64,000 bases of DNA from the NCBI GenBank assembly GCA_016931995.1, contig JAFGDS010000008.1, positions 20,221 through 84,220 on the forward strand. The letters run 5' to 3'. Source of the stretch: Pirellulales bacterium. GTDB lineage: Bacteria; Planctomycetota; Planctomycetia; Pirellulales; Thermoguttaceae. Each line of letters starts with the position of its first letter. Position 1 is the first letter of the stretch. A program made the translations under genes and the position numbers. The notes beneath the pieces were generated by a model. It did no database searches. It worked only from the letters and a program-made list of their open reading frames with translations, and was not told the DNA's origin. Shown here in pieces: positions 1 through 9,800 of the stretch.

Positions 1-1
1 G

Positions 2-571
2 AAGGTGCCCTTTAGCGTGTCGCGGTTTTTCCAGTGGCGTCTGTACTGGGACTACGCCGGCGGGCCGGCCACCGATCTGTTGGTGCACATGTTCACGCCC
101 GTGTTTTGCCTGCTGGGACTCAGTTTTCCCCAGCGGGTGATGGGCGGCGGCGGCACGTTCCAATACAACCGCGAGGTGCCCGACCAGTGCAACATCATCG
201 CCGACTACGCCGACGGGCCGAGCGTCGTGATGATGAACACGCTCTCGAATCACGTGCCCAGCGACACGAAGATCCGCGGCACGGACGGCCTTATCACGTG
301 GAAGGCCCTGGGCACGCCCGAGTGTAAGGGCATCCGCATCGTGCCCTTTGCCGAGGGGAAGAAGGAGATATTCCTGCCGTGGCAAGGCATGGGCGACACC
401 GCGCGGCTGTGGACGAACCTGATCGAGTGCGTCAAGTCGCGCAAGGCGCCCTACAGCTCGATCGAGACTGCCGTGCGCGTGCAAGCGCCCCTGTCGATGG
501 CCATTCTCGCCCATCGCGAGAACAAGGTGGCTTTGTTCGATCGCGAGGCGCAGGCGATCAAGCTGGTGTGA
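2..571 (+). CDS. Gfo/Idh/MocA family oxidoreductase, C-terminal fragment
   Basis: The frame is open to the left edge of the window, so the N-terminal NAD(P)-binding Rossmann half is missing; about 189 residues of a family usually 400-450 long remain. What is left looks like the alpha/beta C-terminal substrate domain. An early segment reads GGPATDLLVHMFTPV, with the conserved Asp and His of this family, and a later segment has the common YADGPSVVMMNTL strand. Members use NAD(P) to oxidise or reduce sugars and related polyols, and planctomycetes carry many paralogues of unknown substrate. The stop overlaps the 3' end of the convergent GH172 gene by 14 bases. The family call is firm; the substrate is unknown. 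Confidence 0.85.
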   Translation, partial: KVPFSVSRFFQWRLYWDYAGGPATDLLVHMFTPVFCLLGLSFPQRVMGGGGTFQYNREVPDQCNIIADYADGPSVVMMNTLSNHVPSDTKIRGTDGLITWKALGTPECKGIRIVPFAEGKKEIFLPWQGMGDTARLWTNLIECVKSRKAPYSSIETAVRVQAPLSMAILAHRENKVALFDREAQAIKLV

Positions 572-2045
572 CTTTGATCCAATCGACGGCGAAGACGGCA
601 GGGGATCGGGCCTCAATCGTGATGGTCCGGTCTTCGCCGATCTCGATTGTGCCGAGATCAACGGCCGGCTGCCGCGGGGCGATCTTGTCGAGCTTCTTGG
701 CGGGTTGACCCGCCAGGCCGACCGTGACTGGGACGTCCTGGCCGACGTCGAGCAGCCGGACGACGACGCGGTACTTGCCGGGGGCGGCCACGTTGACAGG
801 GATCTTCACCGGCTTGCCCGGTGCATCGATCTGGAGGTACCCGCCGCCGAGTCCCTCGCCGTGCCCAACCGTCATCGCGCGGGCGGCCACGCCCGCGGCG
901 CGAAGCGGCGCCTCGACCTGGGTGGCGGACATCCTGAACGAGGTTGGCTTGGGTGGCTCCTTTGGTGGCGCGGCGTGCGTGCGGGGGTAGTTCGCCGGTC
1001 CAAGCGGCAAGGGCTCGCGCCGCGCGACCGGCGTCAACTGATACCAATAGGCGACGCTCGAGTAGTCGTTGATCACCTTGCCCGGCCAGCCGTGCTCGAT
1101 CGTCACGCGGATGCTCTTCTTGAACCGCACTGGATCGGCCACGTGCAGACGGTAGACCGTCGTCTGAAGCCAGCCGTCGGGCTGTTTCTCCAGCAGGGGG
1201 ATGCCGTAGAAGGGGAAGTTCGCCGTTTCGCGGAAGCCCCAGGCGTTGCAGAAGTAGTCCTCCGTGCCCGTGCCGATGATCGAAGGCGTCTCTTCCCCGT
1301 CGAGGTAGATCATCTCGTCGCCTTCTCCCCACCATCCGCCGGGCGCGGAATCGACGAAGAGGAAACAGCCGACGTATTGGCCCTGGCCCTGCGTGTCGAG
1401 AATCACGTAGTTGTCCTTGCCCGACGTGTTGCCCACCAGATTCTGCGGCTGGAGTTCCTTCACCCGGCGGAACGCGGCGTGGAAGAGCCCTTGGTTGGCG
1501 GGCACGAGGCCCAGCTCGTAATCCACGTTGTAGTAAATACGGCGGATGCTCCGCGCGCCTTCGTTGGTCACTTCGATGCGGGCGTGCTTGGCGAAGGGCA
1601 TGGGCCAGTAGCAGTTCAGCGCGCGGGGATTCGCGCCGACGTTGATCGCCGCCGAATGGACGCAATACGCCTTGCCGTGCCCCAGGCCGAAGAAGTCGCC
1701 CAGCGGGACTTCGATGGAGGGTACCTTGGCGTTTTCCCAGTAGATCCGCAGCACGAGGTCGCGCAGGAGGAGGTCGTGTCCGGGAAAGCCGCTGACGGTC
1801 ATCCACACGTGCGTGATGACGCCGGGCCCGTCGGTGTCCAAGAGCACGTGCGTCGTGCCCGGCTCGAAGCTCCTCACGTTGTCGTTGTTGCCGCCGGTGC
1901 GATCGAACGACGACGCCCGATGCGACGAGCGATCGACGACCGTCGGCAGGTCGGCCAGGTCGGCGGCGACGTGCCGATTGGACGTCCAGACGCCGAGGAG
2001 AACGATGGCGAAAACGATGGTGGACCGGCCGAGTGTGCGTGGCAT
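558..2045 (-). CDS. DUF2961 / GH172-family secreted protein
   Basis: A 495-residue protein with an N-terminal signal peptide (residues about 8-28). It matches DUF2961, now glycoside hydrolase family 172, whose studied members act on fructofuranose-type and other furanoside linkages. Residues about 60-375 form the double jelly-roll core: THVWMTVSG near 78-86, PLGDFFGLGHGKAY near 114-127, WWGEGDEMIYLDG near 238-250, and GTGTEDYF near 258-265, which includes the acidic residues expected in the active site. Residues about 385-495 look like a separate C-terminal beta-sandwich. An AGGAGCG ribosome site lies 8 bases before the ATG. The likely role is degradation of an external polysaccharide; the real substrate cannot be read from sequence. 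Confidence 0.85.
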   Translation of the reverse strand: MPRTLGRSTIVFAIVLLGVWTSNRHVAADLADLPTVVDRSSHRASSFDRTGGNNDNVRSFEPGTTHVLLDTDGPGVITHVWMTVSGFPGHDLLLRDLVLRIYWENAKVPSIEVPLGDFFGLGHGKAYCVHSAAINVGANPRALNCYWPMPFAKHARIEVTNEGARSIRRIYYNVDYELGLVPANQGLFHAAFRRVKELQPQNLVGNTSGKDNYVILDTQGQGQYVGCFLFVDSAPGGWWGEGDEMIYLDGEETPSIIGTGTEDYFCNAWGFRETANFPFYGIPLLEKQPDGWLQTTVYRLHVADPVRFKKSIRVTIEHGWPGKVINDYSSVAYWYQLTPVARREPLPLGPANYPRTHAAPPKEPPKPTSFRMSATQVEAPLRAAGVAARAMTVGHGEGLGGGYLQIDAPGKPVKIPVNVAAPGKYRVVVRLLDVGQDVPVTVGLAGQPAKKLDKIAPRQPAVDLGTIEIGEDRTITIEARSPAVFAVDWIKVTPA

Positions 2046-2207
2046 GGGGTCGCTCCTGTTGGCTGAATCAGCAATGCCCGTTGCGGGACGCGATTATCAG
2101 TCTAAACGGGCGACGAGCCGGTCGCAACATGGGGCAGATGCGGCGCCAGGGCTATCGCACGCGTGCTTCATCACGCCCGGTTGAGCGGATAAGGTGACAA
2201 TACTCCT

Positions 2208-2267
2208 GTGGCACAGCCGCCCTCCGCCGTGGGAATCGCCCAACACAGCCGAGGGCGGCCGTGCCAC
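2208..2267. repeat. Palindromic repeat, family A, copy 1
   Basis: An imperfect inverted repeat of about 60 bases, starting GTGGCACAGCCGCCCTC and ending GAGGGCGGCCGTGCCAC. A second copy lies at 22652-22713. It occupies the intergenic space upstream of the GH172 gene and downstream of the thioredoxin-like gene. Confidence 0.8.
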
Positions 2268-2298
2268 AGCGTGCTACCTCAATCCGTTCGCGCTCGCG

Positions 2299-2904
2299 CT
2301 ACTCCTCCGCCGGCTTATCCCATTTGATCGAGCAGCCGCGGGCGTCGGTCTTCGTCGTCTCGGGAGTTTTGCCGTCCAGCACCGCGTCGATCGCCTCGCG
2401 AAGGTGGTGCTTCTTCGCCTGATCGAGCTTGTTGGCGTCGTCCACCGCGCCTTCGTAGGCCAACCGGCGCTCCCGGTCCAACACGAACACGTGCGGCGTG
2501 CAGGTCGCGCCGTAATCGCGGGCAACCTTCTGACTCGAATCGTACAGATACGGGAAATTGAACTTTTCGGCCTTCGCCCGCTCGATCATCTTGTCGAGCC
2601 GGTCCTCCGGAAAGTTGTTCACGTTGATGGCGACCACCTGGACGCCCTTCTTGCCGTATTCCTTTTGGATCGCCTTGACGCGGCCCTCGTACATCCGCGA
2701 GATGGGGCAGTGGTTGCACATGAACGCGACGACCAGGATCTTGGCGTCCTTGTAGTCGTCCAGACCATGCGTCTTGCCGTCCGCGCCGGGCAAATCGGCC
2801 CAAGCCGGAATCGGCTTGCCGATTTCGGCCGCCTGCGCCCCGGATGCCCACGCTAGTGTTGCGGGCGCCACGCAGCCAACCAGGAGAATCTTTGAAAGGG
2901 TCAT
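2299..2904 (-). CDS. Secreted thioredoxin-like redoxin
   Basis: A 201-residue protein of the AhpC/TSA-redoxin type. Residues 1-26 are a signal peptide ending in an AQAA site, so it acts outside the cytoplasmic membrane. The thioredoxin fold follows, with a CNHC active site (Cys63, Cys66) after the strand KILVVAFM, and a later cis-Pro region TCTPHVFVL. The start is the ATG at 2904 because an excellent ribosome site (AAGGAGGTGTCGTG) directly precedes it; an upstream in-frame start is not needed. Proteins of this type with CNHC are common as single-domain extracytoplasmic redoxins in planctomycetes. The partner and substrate are not known. Confidence 0.88.
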   Translation of the reverse strand: MTLSKILLVGCVAPATLAWASGAQAAEIGKPIPAWADLPGADGKTHGLDDYKDAKILVVAFMCNHCPISRMYEGRVKAIQKEYGKKGVQVVAINVNNFPEDRLDKMIERAKAEKFNFPYLYDSSQKVARDYGATCTPHVFVLDRERRLAYEGAVDDANKLDQAKKHHLREAIDAVLDGKTPETTKTDARGCSIKWDKPAEE

Positions 2905-3339
2905 CACGACACCTCCTTCGCAAACGAAATGCGAGAAACTTGCCAACTCGTTGAGACATTATTGACGCAAGGATCGTGAAGACAAGATGCCTACAGAAGG
3001 TGGCACGTATCCCTCTGAATGAGCGTTATCGGGATACCAGTTTGGTCGTAACCGTTCGCGGGGGACGGTCCCGATTTTCGTTGCGGAGGGACTTTGTTTT
3101 TTGGAGAAGGATAAAATAGCCGCGAAAATGGGACTGTCCCCCTCTAGCCACGGGGGGGCAGGCGCCTTTTCGGCCGTCAGGTGTGTTCGGCACGGAACGT
3201 CAACCGGGCCGAAAAACGAGCCAGTCCCCGGGCTGGACAAGTCGCGAATCGAGGTAGATTTTTGCCGCGGATCTGCCATACTGAAGGCTGCGTGGGCGTA
3301 TCCAGAGAGGTGGCTTCTGGTCGAACGGGAGACGGAGCC
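2905..3339. other. Divergent intergenic region with repeat B
   Basis: A gap of 435 bases between the divergent redoxin and lipoprotein genes. It holds the family B repeat (3060-3142) and no convincing small gene or sigma-70 promoter that I could identify. Confidence 0.5.
3060..3142. repeat. Inverted repeat, family B, copy 1
   Basis: The arms begin GGGGGACGGTCCCGATTTTCG and end CGCGAAAATGGGACTGTCCC, about 40 bases apart. Each arm contains a small palindrome of the form GGGAC-N-GTCCC. Related copies are at 26161-26206, inside a coding region, and at 37862-37906. Confidence 0.75.
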
Positions 3340-5997
3340 GTGAACGGAACCGCGAGCAAGGGCTGTTGTTGGGCGCGCGCGTGGCGGCAGGGGGGCCGTC
3401 GGATCGGTCGATGGGGGATCGGTTTGGTCGCCCTCGGCGCGGTGGTCGTCATCGCCGGCTGTGAAGGCGGGTCGCCGAAGCCGATAAACCCCGTCAAACG
3501 CGAGCGACTCGTCGGGCAGCCGGAGGTGTTGGATCCCGGACTCCAACAACCGGGCCAGGTGGCGCCGCCGCCCGAGCCGACGGCGCCCGCCCCGGGGCCC
3601 GAGGCGTCGCCGACGGATGCTCCGCCAACCGCACAGCAGCCGGCGCCCGTGCCCGACGACGTCACGAAGTGGAAGAAGGACGACTTCATCCGCGCGAAGA
3701 AGACCAGCAACCAGCGCCTTTTGGAGGCCATCCAGTATCTTGCGGTAACGCACGTCGGCAAGCCCGAGGCGGCGGAGATCCTCCGCGAGTTGCTCAAACC
3801 GGTCGAGCCGGAGCAAGCGCCGCCGGCGGGCGAGTCCGTGCCCGCGCCGCCCGCGGCCGCGCCGGCGCCGGCGTTGACGGGTTCGGGCACAAGCAGAATG
3901 AGTATGGGCGGTCCGGCCCAAGAGATCCCGGAGATGCCGAGCATGGGCCCTTCGGCGCCGGGGATGATGGGCCCGAGCGGGTTCGGATCGCCCCAGGCGG
4001 GCCAACTCGGCCCTCAGGGCGTCCAGGCCGTGATTTCCGCCCTTTTGGCCAACAAAACGGACCCGGCTCGCCAAACGCTGCGCGACGTGGTTACCGGCGG
4101 GCTCAAGACCGAAGACGATCGCACCGCCGCGACGTCCGCGATTGCGGCGCTTTGCGTCGAGCAGTCGCCGGCCAACGACGCCGTGTTGCTGGTTGCCCTC
4201 ACCGAGCCGGAGAAGTACCGCAAGTCGAGCGGCGCGGGGGGCTCGGGCGGTTCGCACGACGTTCCCTTGGGGGCCGGGATGGCGGTGGGGCCTCCGCCGG
4301 GCGGACTCGGCGCGTCGGGCCCGCCCGAACTGTCGGCCGAAGATCTCCAGCGCGAGACGCAGCGGCTCGTCGAGCAGACGGCGGGCGACGCCCTGCGGGA
4401 GCGGATTGCCAGGTATTTGGTCCAACCCAGCACGTCGATGGCGACGCGGGCGCGGCTTCGCTCGATGATGGAACAAGCCATTCCCCAGAACGTCGCGGCA
4501 CAACTGGTGATTTACCAGGACCGGCAGAGCAATCCCGAACCGCAGATGAAGGAACGGTTCGAGACGTATTTCGCGAAGTATAGCGCAACGGCCCTGGCCT
4601 ACGTCCTGGGCGTGTTGGCCGACGTGGAGACCCCGGCCGCGCCGACGCCCGGTCCGCAGACTCCGGCGTCGGGCTGGGGCTCGGGCGCGAGCCAACCGGC
4701 CGGCTCGGGTTGGGGCGGGACCGGCGGTTCGGTCGGCACCATGTCGGGGACTGTTGGAGGCGGGCGCGGGACCGGCGGCGCCATGGGCATGGCGGTCGGC
4801 CTGCCGTCTGGCGGCGCCGCCGCGCCGGGTGGCCTTGACCCTCTGGGCGGACCGTCTTCTCCCATCGGCGCGACCCCGACGGCCGACCCGGCGCTGATCT
4901 ACCGCGTGGCGAAGCGGTTATGGGAACCCGCCTTCTGCGGCGCGGTGGACACGCGTCTTGCGCAGGCGCCAAATCTCGCGCAACCCAACAACCTTGTGCC
5001 GCTGGCTCGGACCATGCCCGTCGACGTCGTCCGCGCCGGGCTCTTCGCTCTGCTGAAGCGACGAGTCGCCGATGGTCCGGCCAACGTGATCTCGGCGGCC
5101 CCGCGCGGCGCGATGGGCGGAGGGCCGGCGATAGGCGGAATGGCGTTTGGCGCGGGCGGTGGGGGGATGGGCGTCAGTGGAATAGGCGCCAGCCCGATGG
5201 GCATGGGCGGGATCGGAGCCGGCCCCATGGGAATGCCCTCGGGGATGGATGCCCCCGTCGAGGAGATGTACGATCCGGGCTTTTTGATCGTCGTCAAGCT
5301 TCTGCCGCGCGAGCCGACGCCCGCTCCTCGCGCGAGATCGCTCCGCGGGCCCACCGGCGACGGCCAAACCGGTGCGCCGGATAGTGCGGCGACCGGCATG
5401 GGCGTGGGGCTGGGCGTGGGGGGTAATGTGGGCGGCAATACGGGAGCGGGCGGCGACGTGGTCGAACAATGGAACGGGGCGACCGAGGCCCTGGTGAAGA
5501 GGATCTGCCAGCAGTGCGCCGTTGCGGCCAGTCGGCCAGGCGCTCCGGTCGGCGGCGCCTCGACGCCCATCGAACCGCACCCCGGCGCGCAGGTGACCAC
5601 CCGGTTCGACCTGAAATGGCCCGCCAACATGCCGGCCAAGCTCGCCGGCTTTGCGTTGGATCCCCTCGAGGTGCACTACGTCCGGATCGAGGAGAACGCC
5701 GATCCCGTGCGGCTGTTGAACTATTATAAGCGGGTGATGAAGCGAAAGCACCGCGAGGTGGGCCACAACGAGGGGGCCTGGTACGATTTGATCCAGGACG
5801 CGCAAACCGCTGGGCGCAAGCAGTCGATCGACGTGCTCATCACGCGGCCCTCGGGCGCGACGCCCGGCGCGGCGCCGCCCCAGCCGGGGGCGAAGGCGAA
5901 CGCCGAGCCGTTGGTGATCGAGATTCTCTCGGTCGAGATGAACGACCCGGGCAAGGCGGAGGCCGCGCCGGTTCCCCGGGCCGCGACGACCCAGTGA
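3340..5997 (+). CDS. Large Gly/Met/Pro-rich lipoprotein, function unknown
   Basis: Starting at GTG 3340, which follows a GGGAG site, this gives 885 residues. The N-terminus has a basic stretch, a hydrophobic segment and a lipobox (VVIAGC), so it is predicted to be lipid-anchored. A Pro/Ala-rich linker follows. Helical, HEAT-like segments occur near residues 110-150, 225-290 and 340-430, separated by long low-complexity runs rich in Gly, Met and Ser. The C-terminal 120 residues (from about AKLAGFALDPLEVHYVRIEE) look globular. I do not recognise a named domain; it resembles planctomycete hypothetical proteins. No operon partner is evident. Low-complexity composition makes homology searches unreliable here. 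Confidence 0.75.
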   Translation: MNGTASKGCCWARAWRQGGRRIGRWGIGLVALGAVVVIAGCEGGSPKPINPVKRERLVGQPEVLDPGLQQPGQVAPPPEPTAPAPGPEASPTDAPPTAQQPAPVPDDVTKWKKDDFIRAKKTSNQRLLEAIQYLAVTHVGKPEAAEILRELLKPVEPEQAPPAGESVPAPPAAAPAPALTGSGTSRMSMGGPAQEIPEMPSMGPSAPGMMGPSGFGSPQAGQLGPQGVQAVISALLANKTDPARQTLRDVVTGGLKTEDDRTAATSAIAALCVEQSPANDAVLLVALTEPEKYRKSSGAGGSGGSHDVPLGAGMAVGPPPGGLGASGPPELSAEDLQRETQRLVEQTAGDALRERIARYLVQPSTSMATRARLRSMMEQAIPQNVAAQLVIYQDRQSNPEPQMKERFETYFAKYSATALAYVLGVLADVETPAAPTPGPQTPASGWGSGASQPAGSGWGGTGGSVGTMSGTVGGGRGTGGAMGMAVGLPSGGAAAPGGLDPLGGPSSPIGATPTADPALIYRVAKRLWEPAFCGAVDTRLAQAPNLAQPNNLVPLARTMPVDVVRAGLFALLKRRVADGPANVISAAPRGAMGGGPAIGGMAFGAGGGGMGVSGIGASPMGMGGIGAGPMGMPSGMDAPVEEMYDPGFLIVVKLLPREPTPAPRARSLRGPTGDGQTGAPDSAATGMGVGLGVGGNVGGNTGAGGDVVEQWNGATEALVKRICQQCAVAASRPGAPVGGASTPIEPHPGAQVTTRFDLKWPANMPAKLAGFALDPLEVHYVRIEENADPVRLLNYYKRVMKRKHREVGHNEGAWYDLIQDAQTAGRKQSIDVLITRPSGATPGAAPPQPGAKANAEPLVIEILSVEMNDPGKAEAAPVPRAATTQ

Positions 5998-6061
5998 CGC
6001 GGTTGTATCGGTGGCTCGAACGAGGCGACGGCGCCTTCCGCTCCCTTCGAGGGAACGGCGT

Positions 6062-6601
6062 CTACGGCAGCGCGAAGAGCGACTGGCTTCGGACGACGGC
6101 GCAGTCGTCGGGAAAGGTGTGGAACGCGCGCACCAGGAGGCTGCGGTTTCGGATCTGAAGGTTGATGTAGCTCATCGCTCCCAGGGCCATGCGGCCGCTG
6201 GAATCGAACCGATGGAGCATGCCCTGGCATTCTCCATCGCGCGACATCTCGTTCTGATACGTCCAGAACACCTCCGGGTCGACGGGCTCCAACTGGAAGC
6301 TCACCTGATACGTGACGCCGCCGCGGCATTCGATCCGATCGTTGCGCAGCCCGCGCAAACGGGCGTTCAGGAGCCGGCGGCGCTCCGGCAGCGGGTGCTG
6401 GGCCGAGGTGGCCACCTCGGTCAACGTCAAGCCGCCGTATCGCCACCGGACGACGTGGCCGGCGCTGGTGATGTCGATCTTCGCTTCATACGGCCCCCGC
6501 TGAATCGTCCGCGAGGCATGGACCTCGAAGAGCTCTGGGTGTAGAGCCCTTCCGTAAAGCTGAAAGACGAGTTCCGCAACTCTCGGCCGGGCGGCAATCA
6601 C
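6062..6601 (-). CDS. DUF2617-like protein
   Basis: A 179-residue cytoplasmic-looking protein without signal peptide or membrane segment. The N-terminal motif LYGRALHPELFEV and a later HVVRWRYGGLTLTEV suggest the DUF2617 family, known from actinobacteria and planctomycetes with no assigned function; this match is from memory and moderate. The start is a GTG with an AGGAA ribosome site 10 bases upstream. It stands alone between the convergent lipoprotein gene and the tail-to-head CotH gene. Confidence 0.6.
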   Translation of the reverse strand: MIAARPRVAELVFQLYGRALHPELFEVHASRTIQRGPYEAKIDITSAGHVVRWRYGGLTLTEVATSAQHPLPERRRLLNARLRGLRNDRIECRGGVTYQVSFQLEPVDPEVFWTYQNEMSRDGECQGMLHRFDSSGRMALGAMSYINLQIRNRSLLVRAFHTFPDDCAVVRSQSLFALP

Positions 6602-6804
6602 GGCGCGCGTTCCTGAATCTCAGGCCGAGCCACCCCGAACGGGAAGGCTCACGACGGTCAAGACGCCTCGATTATACCTCGCCGACCCGACGCGGACCAA
6701 GGGCGGTTTTCCGCATTCCGGCGAGACATGCATTCAGGTCTTGACAAGAGCGCGGGGTGACGTTCCATGTGGACGACGCGCGCTTGCGACAAGGCGCAAT
6801 CCGA

Positions 6805-9800
6805 TCAGAGATCCATCGCGATCAAAAGGCGATCGACAATCGCTCGATGGAGGAAAACGGGCCGGAGACGACGCGGCGCGGATTCGGCCGCGACATGCGC
6901 CAGGGCCATCCTCCGCAGCGCCTCGTCCCGTTCCGGAGCCGGCCCCATTCGACGGGAGACTGCCGCGGCGGGCGTCGCGTCGACGGCAGCCGACGCGGAA
7001 GCCGCGTCCGACGCAACGGAAGCCGCGTTTGACGCAGCGGACGACGCGTCCGACGCCGCGGGCGCTGCGGCCGTCGCCGGCGGCGCCGGCGGCGCCGGTT
7101 GGGCGACAAGCGGCGTCGGCTCTTCGCCCGACGCCTGCTCGACGCTCGCCGGAGGACAGGCCGCGTCGGGAGGGACCATGGGCGTGATCAACTTCAGCGC
7201 CGTCAGCGGCGACGTGACGTTCGTCCGCGTTAGGACGAAGTCGGTCGCGTCGACGACGCGGTCGCGGTTGACGTCGTGGGGGCTGGCGATCGCGACGTAC
7301 TCCAAGGAGCCGGTGTAATGGCCGCGCAAGGCCACAAGGTCGGTCGCGTTGACCAGGGCGTGGGTTGCGCTGTCGCCGGTTTCGCCCGGGGCATTGCCCC
7401 AGTAGAACACGCTGTCCTCGCCCAACCCCAACCCCGCGCCGAGCACGGTGACCTGGAGCCACGTGTTGCGGATGGCGCCTTCCGGCCAGGTGACGACGAT
7501 CCGGTCCGCTCCCGAATCGCCCTCGCCGCGGCGCAGCGCAACCGACTGCGGCGCCGGCGCCGCGGTCCAAACGCTCGTGTCGTCCTCGTTTCCCACGCGG
7601 AAGACGAAATCGGCCGCCGAGGGCACGGCGTCGTCGGGCAGATTGCCCACGTCGATCATGATGCCCGTGATGCCGCCGCTGAAATTCGAATAGTTCTCGT
7701 ACGACGCCTGCTGGCCCGTTGCAAGCGGCACTTTGCCGGCGGCAATCGCCAGGTCGTCGGTCCGCGGGACGGCGGGGTCGTCCAGACCGGAGCCATCGTA
7801 AAAGAGGTGGCGTCCCAGCAGGCTGGTCGTCATCGACACGACGCCGGGGCTCGGAGTGGCGACGGTCCATCCGCTCTCGTCCATGCCCGACGCCCGGAAC
7901 GTCGCGCGGTGCAGGGTCGCGCCGCCGCCGTCCGGCTCGGTGGGCCAGGGCGATTCGTCGTCGTAGGACGCCTGGTCGACGAGGAAATAGGGCGTGGTGT
8001 CGGGCTCTTCCGGGGAGGGCGTGCCGGGACGCAACAAACGGACCGATTCGCCGCCGTTATCCAAAACACCTTCAAACGGACCGGCCATCGTCACCGCGAC
8101 GCCCGGATTGTAGAAGGTGTGGAAGCCCACGTAGTCGCTGGAATTGGTCGGGTCGATCCTGGTGAGCACCAGAATGCCGCCGGCCGGGATCACCGTATCG
8201 GCCGCGAAATCGAAATCCACGCCGCCGCGAATCCGCCACCCGGTCAGGTCCACCTCGTCGTCGGTCGTGTTGAAAAGCTCGATGTATTCCCACTTCGCCG
8301 CGTCGGCGCCGCCGGCCGGGTGGTATTGGATCTCGGTAATGAGGATCGGCCCGATGGCCACGGCGCTGTTGGGCCCGCCGAAGGTCTGCTCGGTCATGGG
8401 CTGCATCGCGCCCGTTCCGTTGGGCCGGCGCCCCAGCGACTGGCCCACGTCCGTCGCGCCGAACTCGACGACGTCGCCAAACCGCCCGAGACGCCCCTGG
8501 CTGTCGGCCTCCATGAGCCAGACCTGCTCGCCCAGACTGCTCAGGCCGAAGTCGTCGGGATCGACGCCGCCCGAGGCGTTGAACTGCGTGGCGTCGAACA
8601 CGACGCAATCGCCGGGCGCGAGGATCGTGCCCGCGGGGATCGGAAACTTGTGGAAGCTATTGCTCGAATCGCTCAGGTACCAGCCGCTGATATCGACCGC
8701 GTAATCCGCCGTGTTCACCAGCTCGATCTTATCGACGCCGCCGGTCGCGGGATTGGCGAGGATTTCGTTGACGACCACGTCGCGGACGAGCGGCGTCGGC
8801 GCCGCGCCCGGCGTGCCGCCCCAGACGTTGCTGGCGATCCAATTGTTCGGGTCGCTCGACGACGCGCCGGGATCGATCAGCTCGAGCGAGCTGCCGCGGC
8901 CTTCGGCCCGCCAGGGCCAGTCGCCGGTGTCGTCGTACTCGAGGTCGAGAATCGGGATGCCGATGTTCGCTTCGATGGCCACCCGCTCTCCCGCGTTGTT
9001 CAGCGCGCCGGTGAAAACGCCCGCGATGGCCGAGGTCGGCACGTCGGGATAACGAAACTGGAACGCCTCGATATCCCGCACAACGACCGCGTACTCGCCC
9101 GGATTCAGCGTCGAAACACTGCCCGCCGAAAAGTCAAACGTGACGCCATCCACAAGAAGCAACCGCGACAGATCGATCGGCGTGTCGCCGGTGTTCGTCA
9201 GCTCGATGAACTCGAACAGATCGTTCTCGTCGTAGCCTTCGAGCCGTTCGGCGGGCGTGGGGGCCGGCGGATTGATCATCAGCTCGCTGACGCGGAGCTT
9301 CGACTCGATCAGGTATACGCCCTTGGTCAGCCCGCTCCAGCTCCCGCCTGAATAGGACCGGGCCTTGACCATCGTGCTCTCCTCGAAGCCACCGATGGTC
9401 TCCACGCGGCCCGCGCTCAGACCGAGATTGAAACTCAGATCGGTGCTGTTCGCGGTGCGTTGATGCACCTCGACGGCGATGAGGTTGACGCCGTTCTGGA
9501 GCACGCCGACGTTGAGGGCGAAGGTCGTGTAGGTGTATTCCGCGGCGCCGGAAACGGCGCTGGACGCCGGCGTCGTGTAGGTGATCGTGCCGGCGGGCAT
9601 ATTGGCGCGGACCACCTCCTGCCCGTTGATGTACACGACTGCCCCGTCGTCGTAGATCAGATCCAGCGAGAGTGAGCTGTACAGCGACGCGTCGTCCACC
9701 TGGAAGGTGGTGACGAAGTACGTCGTCCAATACTTCTGGCTCGGATTGGGACCGTAACTAACGATGGTGGTTTCGTCCCCGTCGCCGTAGCCCAGCTCGG

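Noticed and set aside
3177..4695. Long minus-strand frames opposite the 885-residue lipoprotein gene
   Set aside because: They are Arg/Pro-rich antisense shadows caused by high GC; no family motif or ribosome site.
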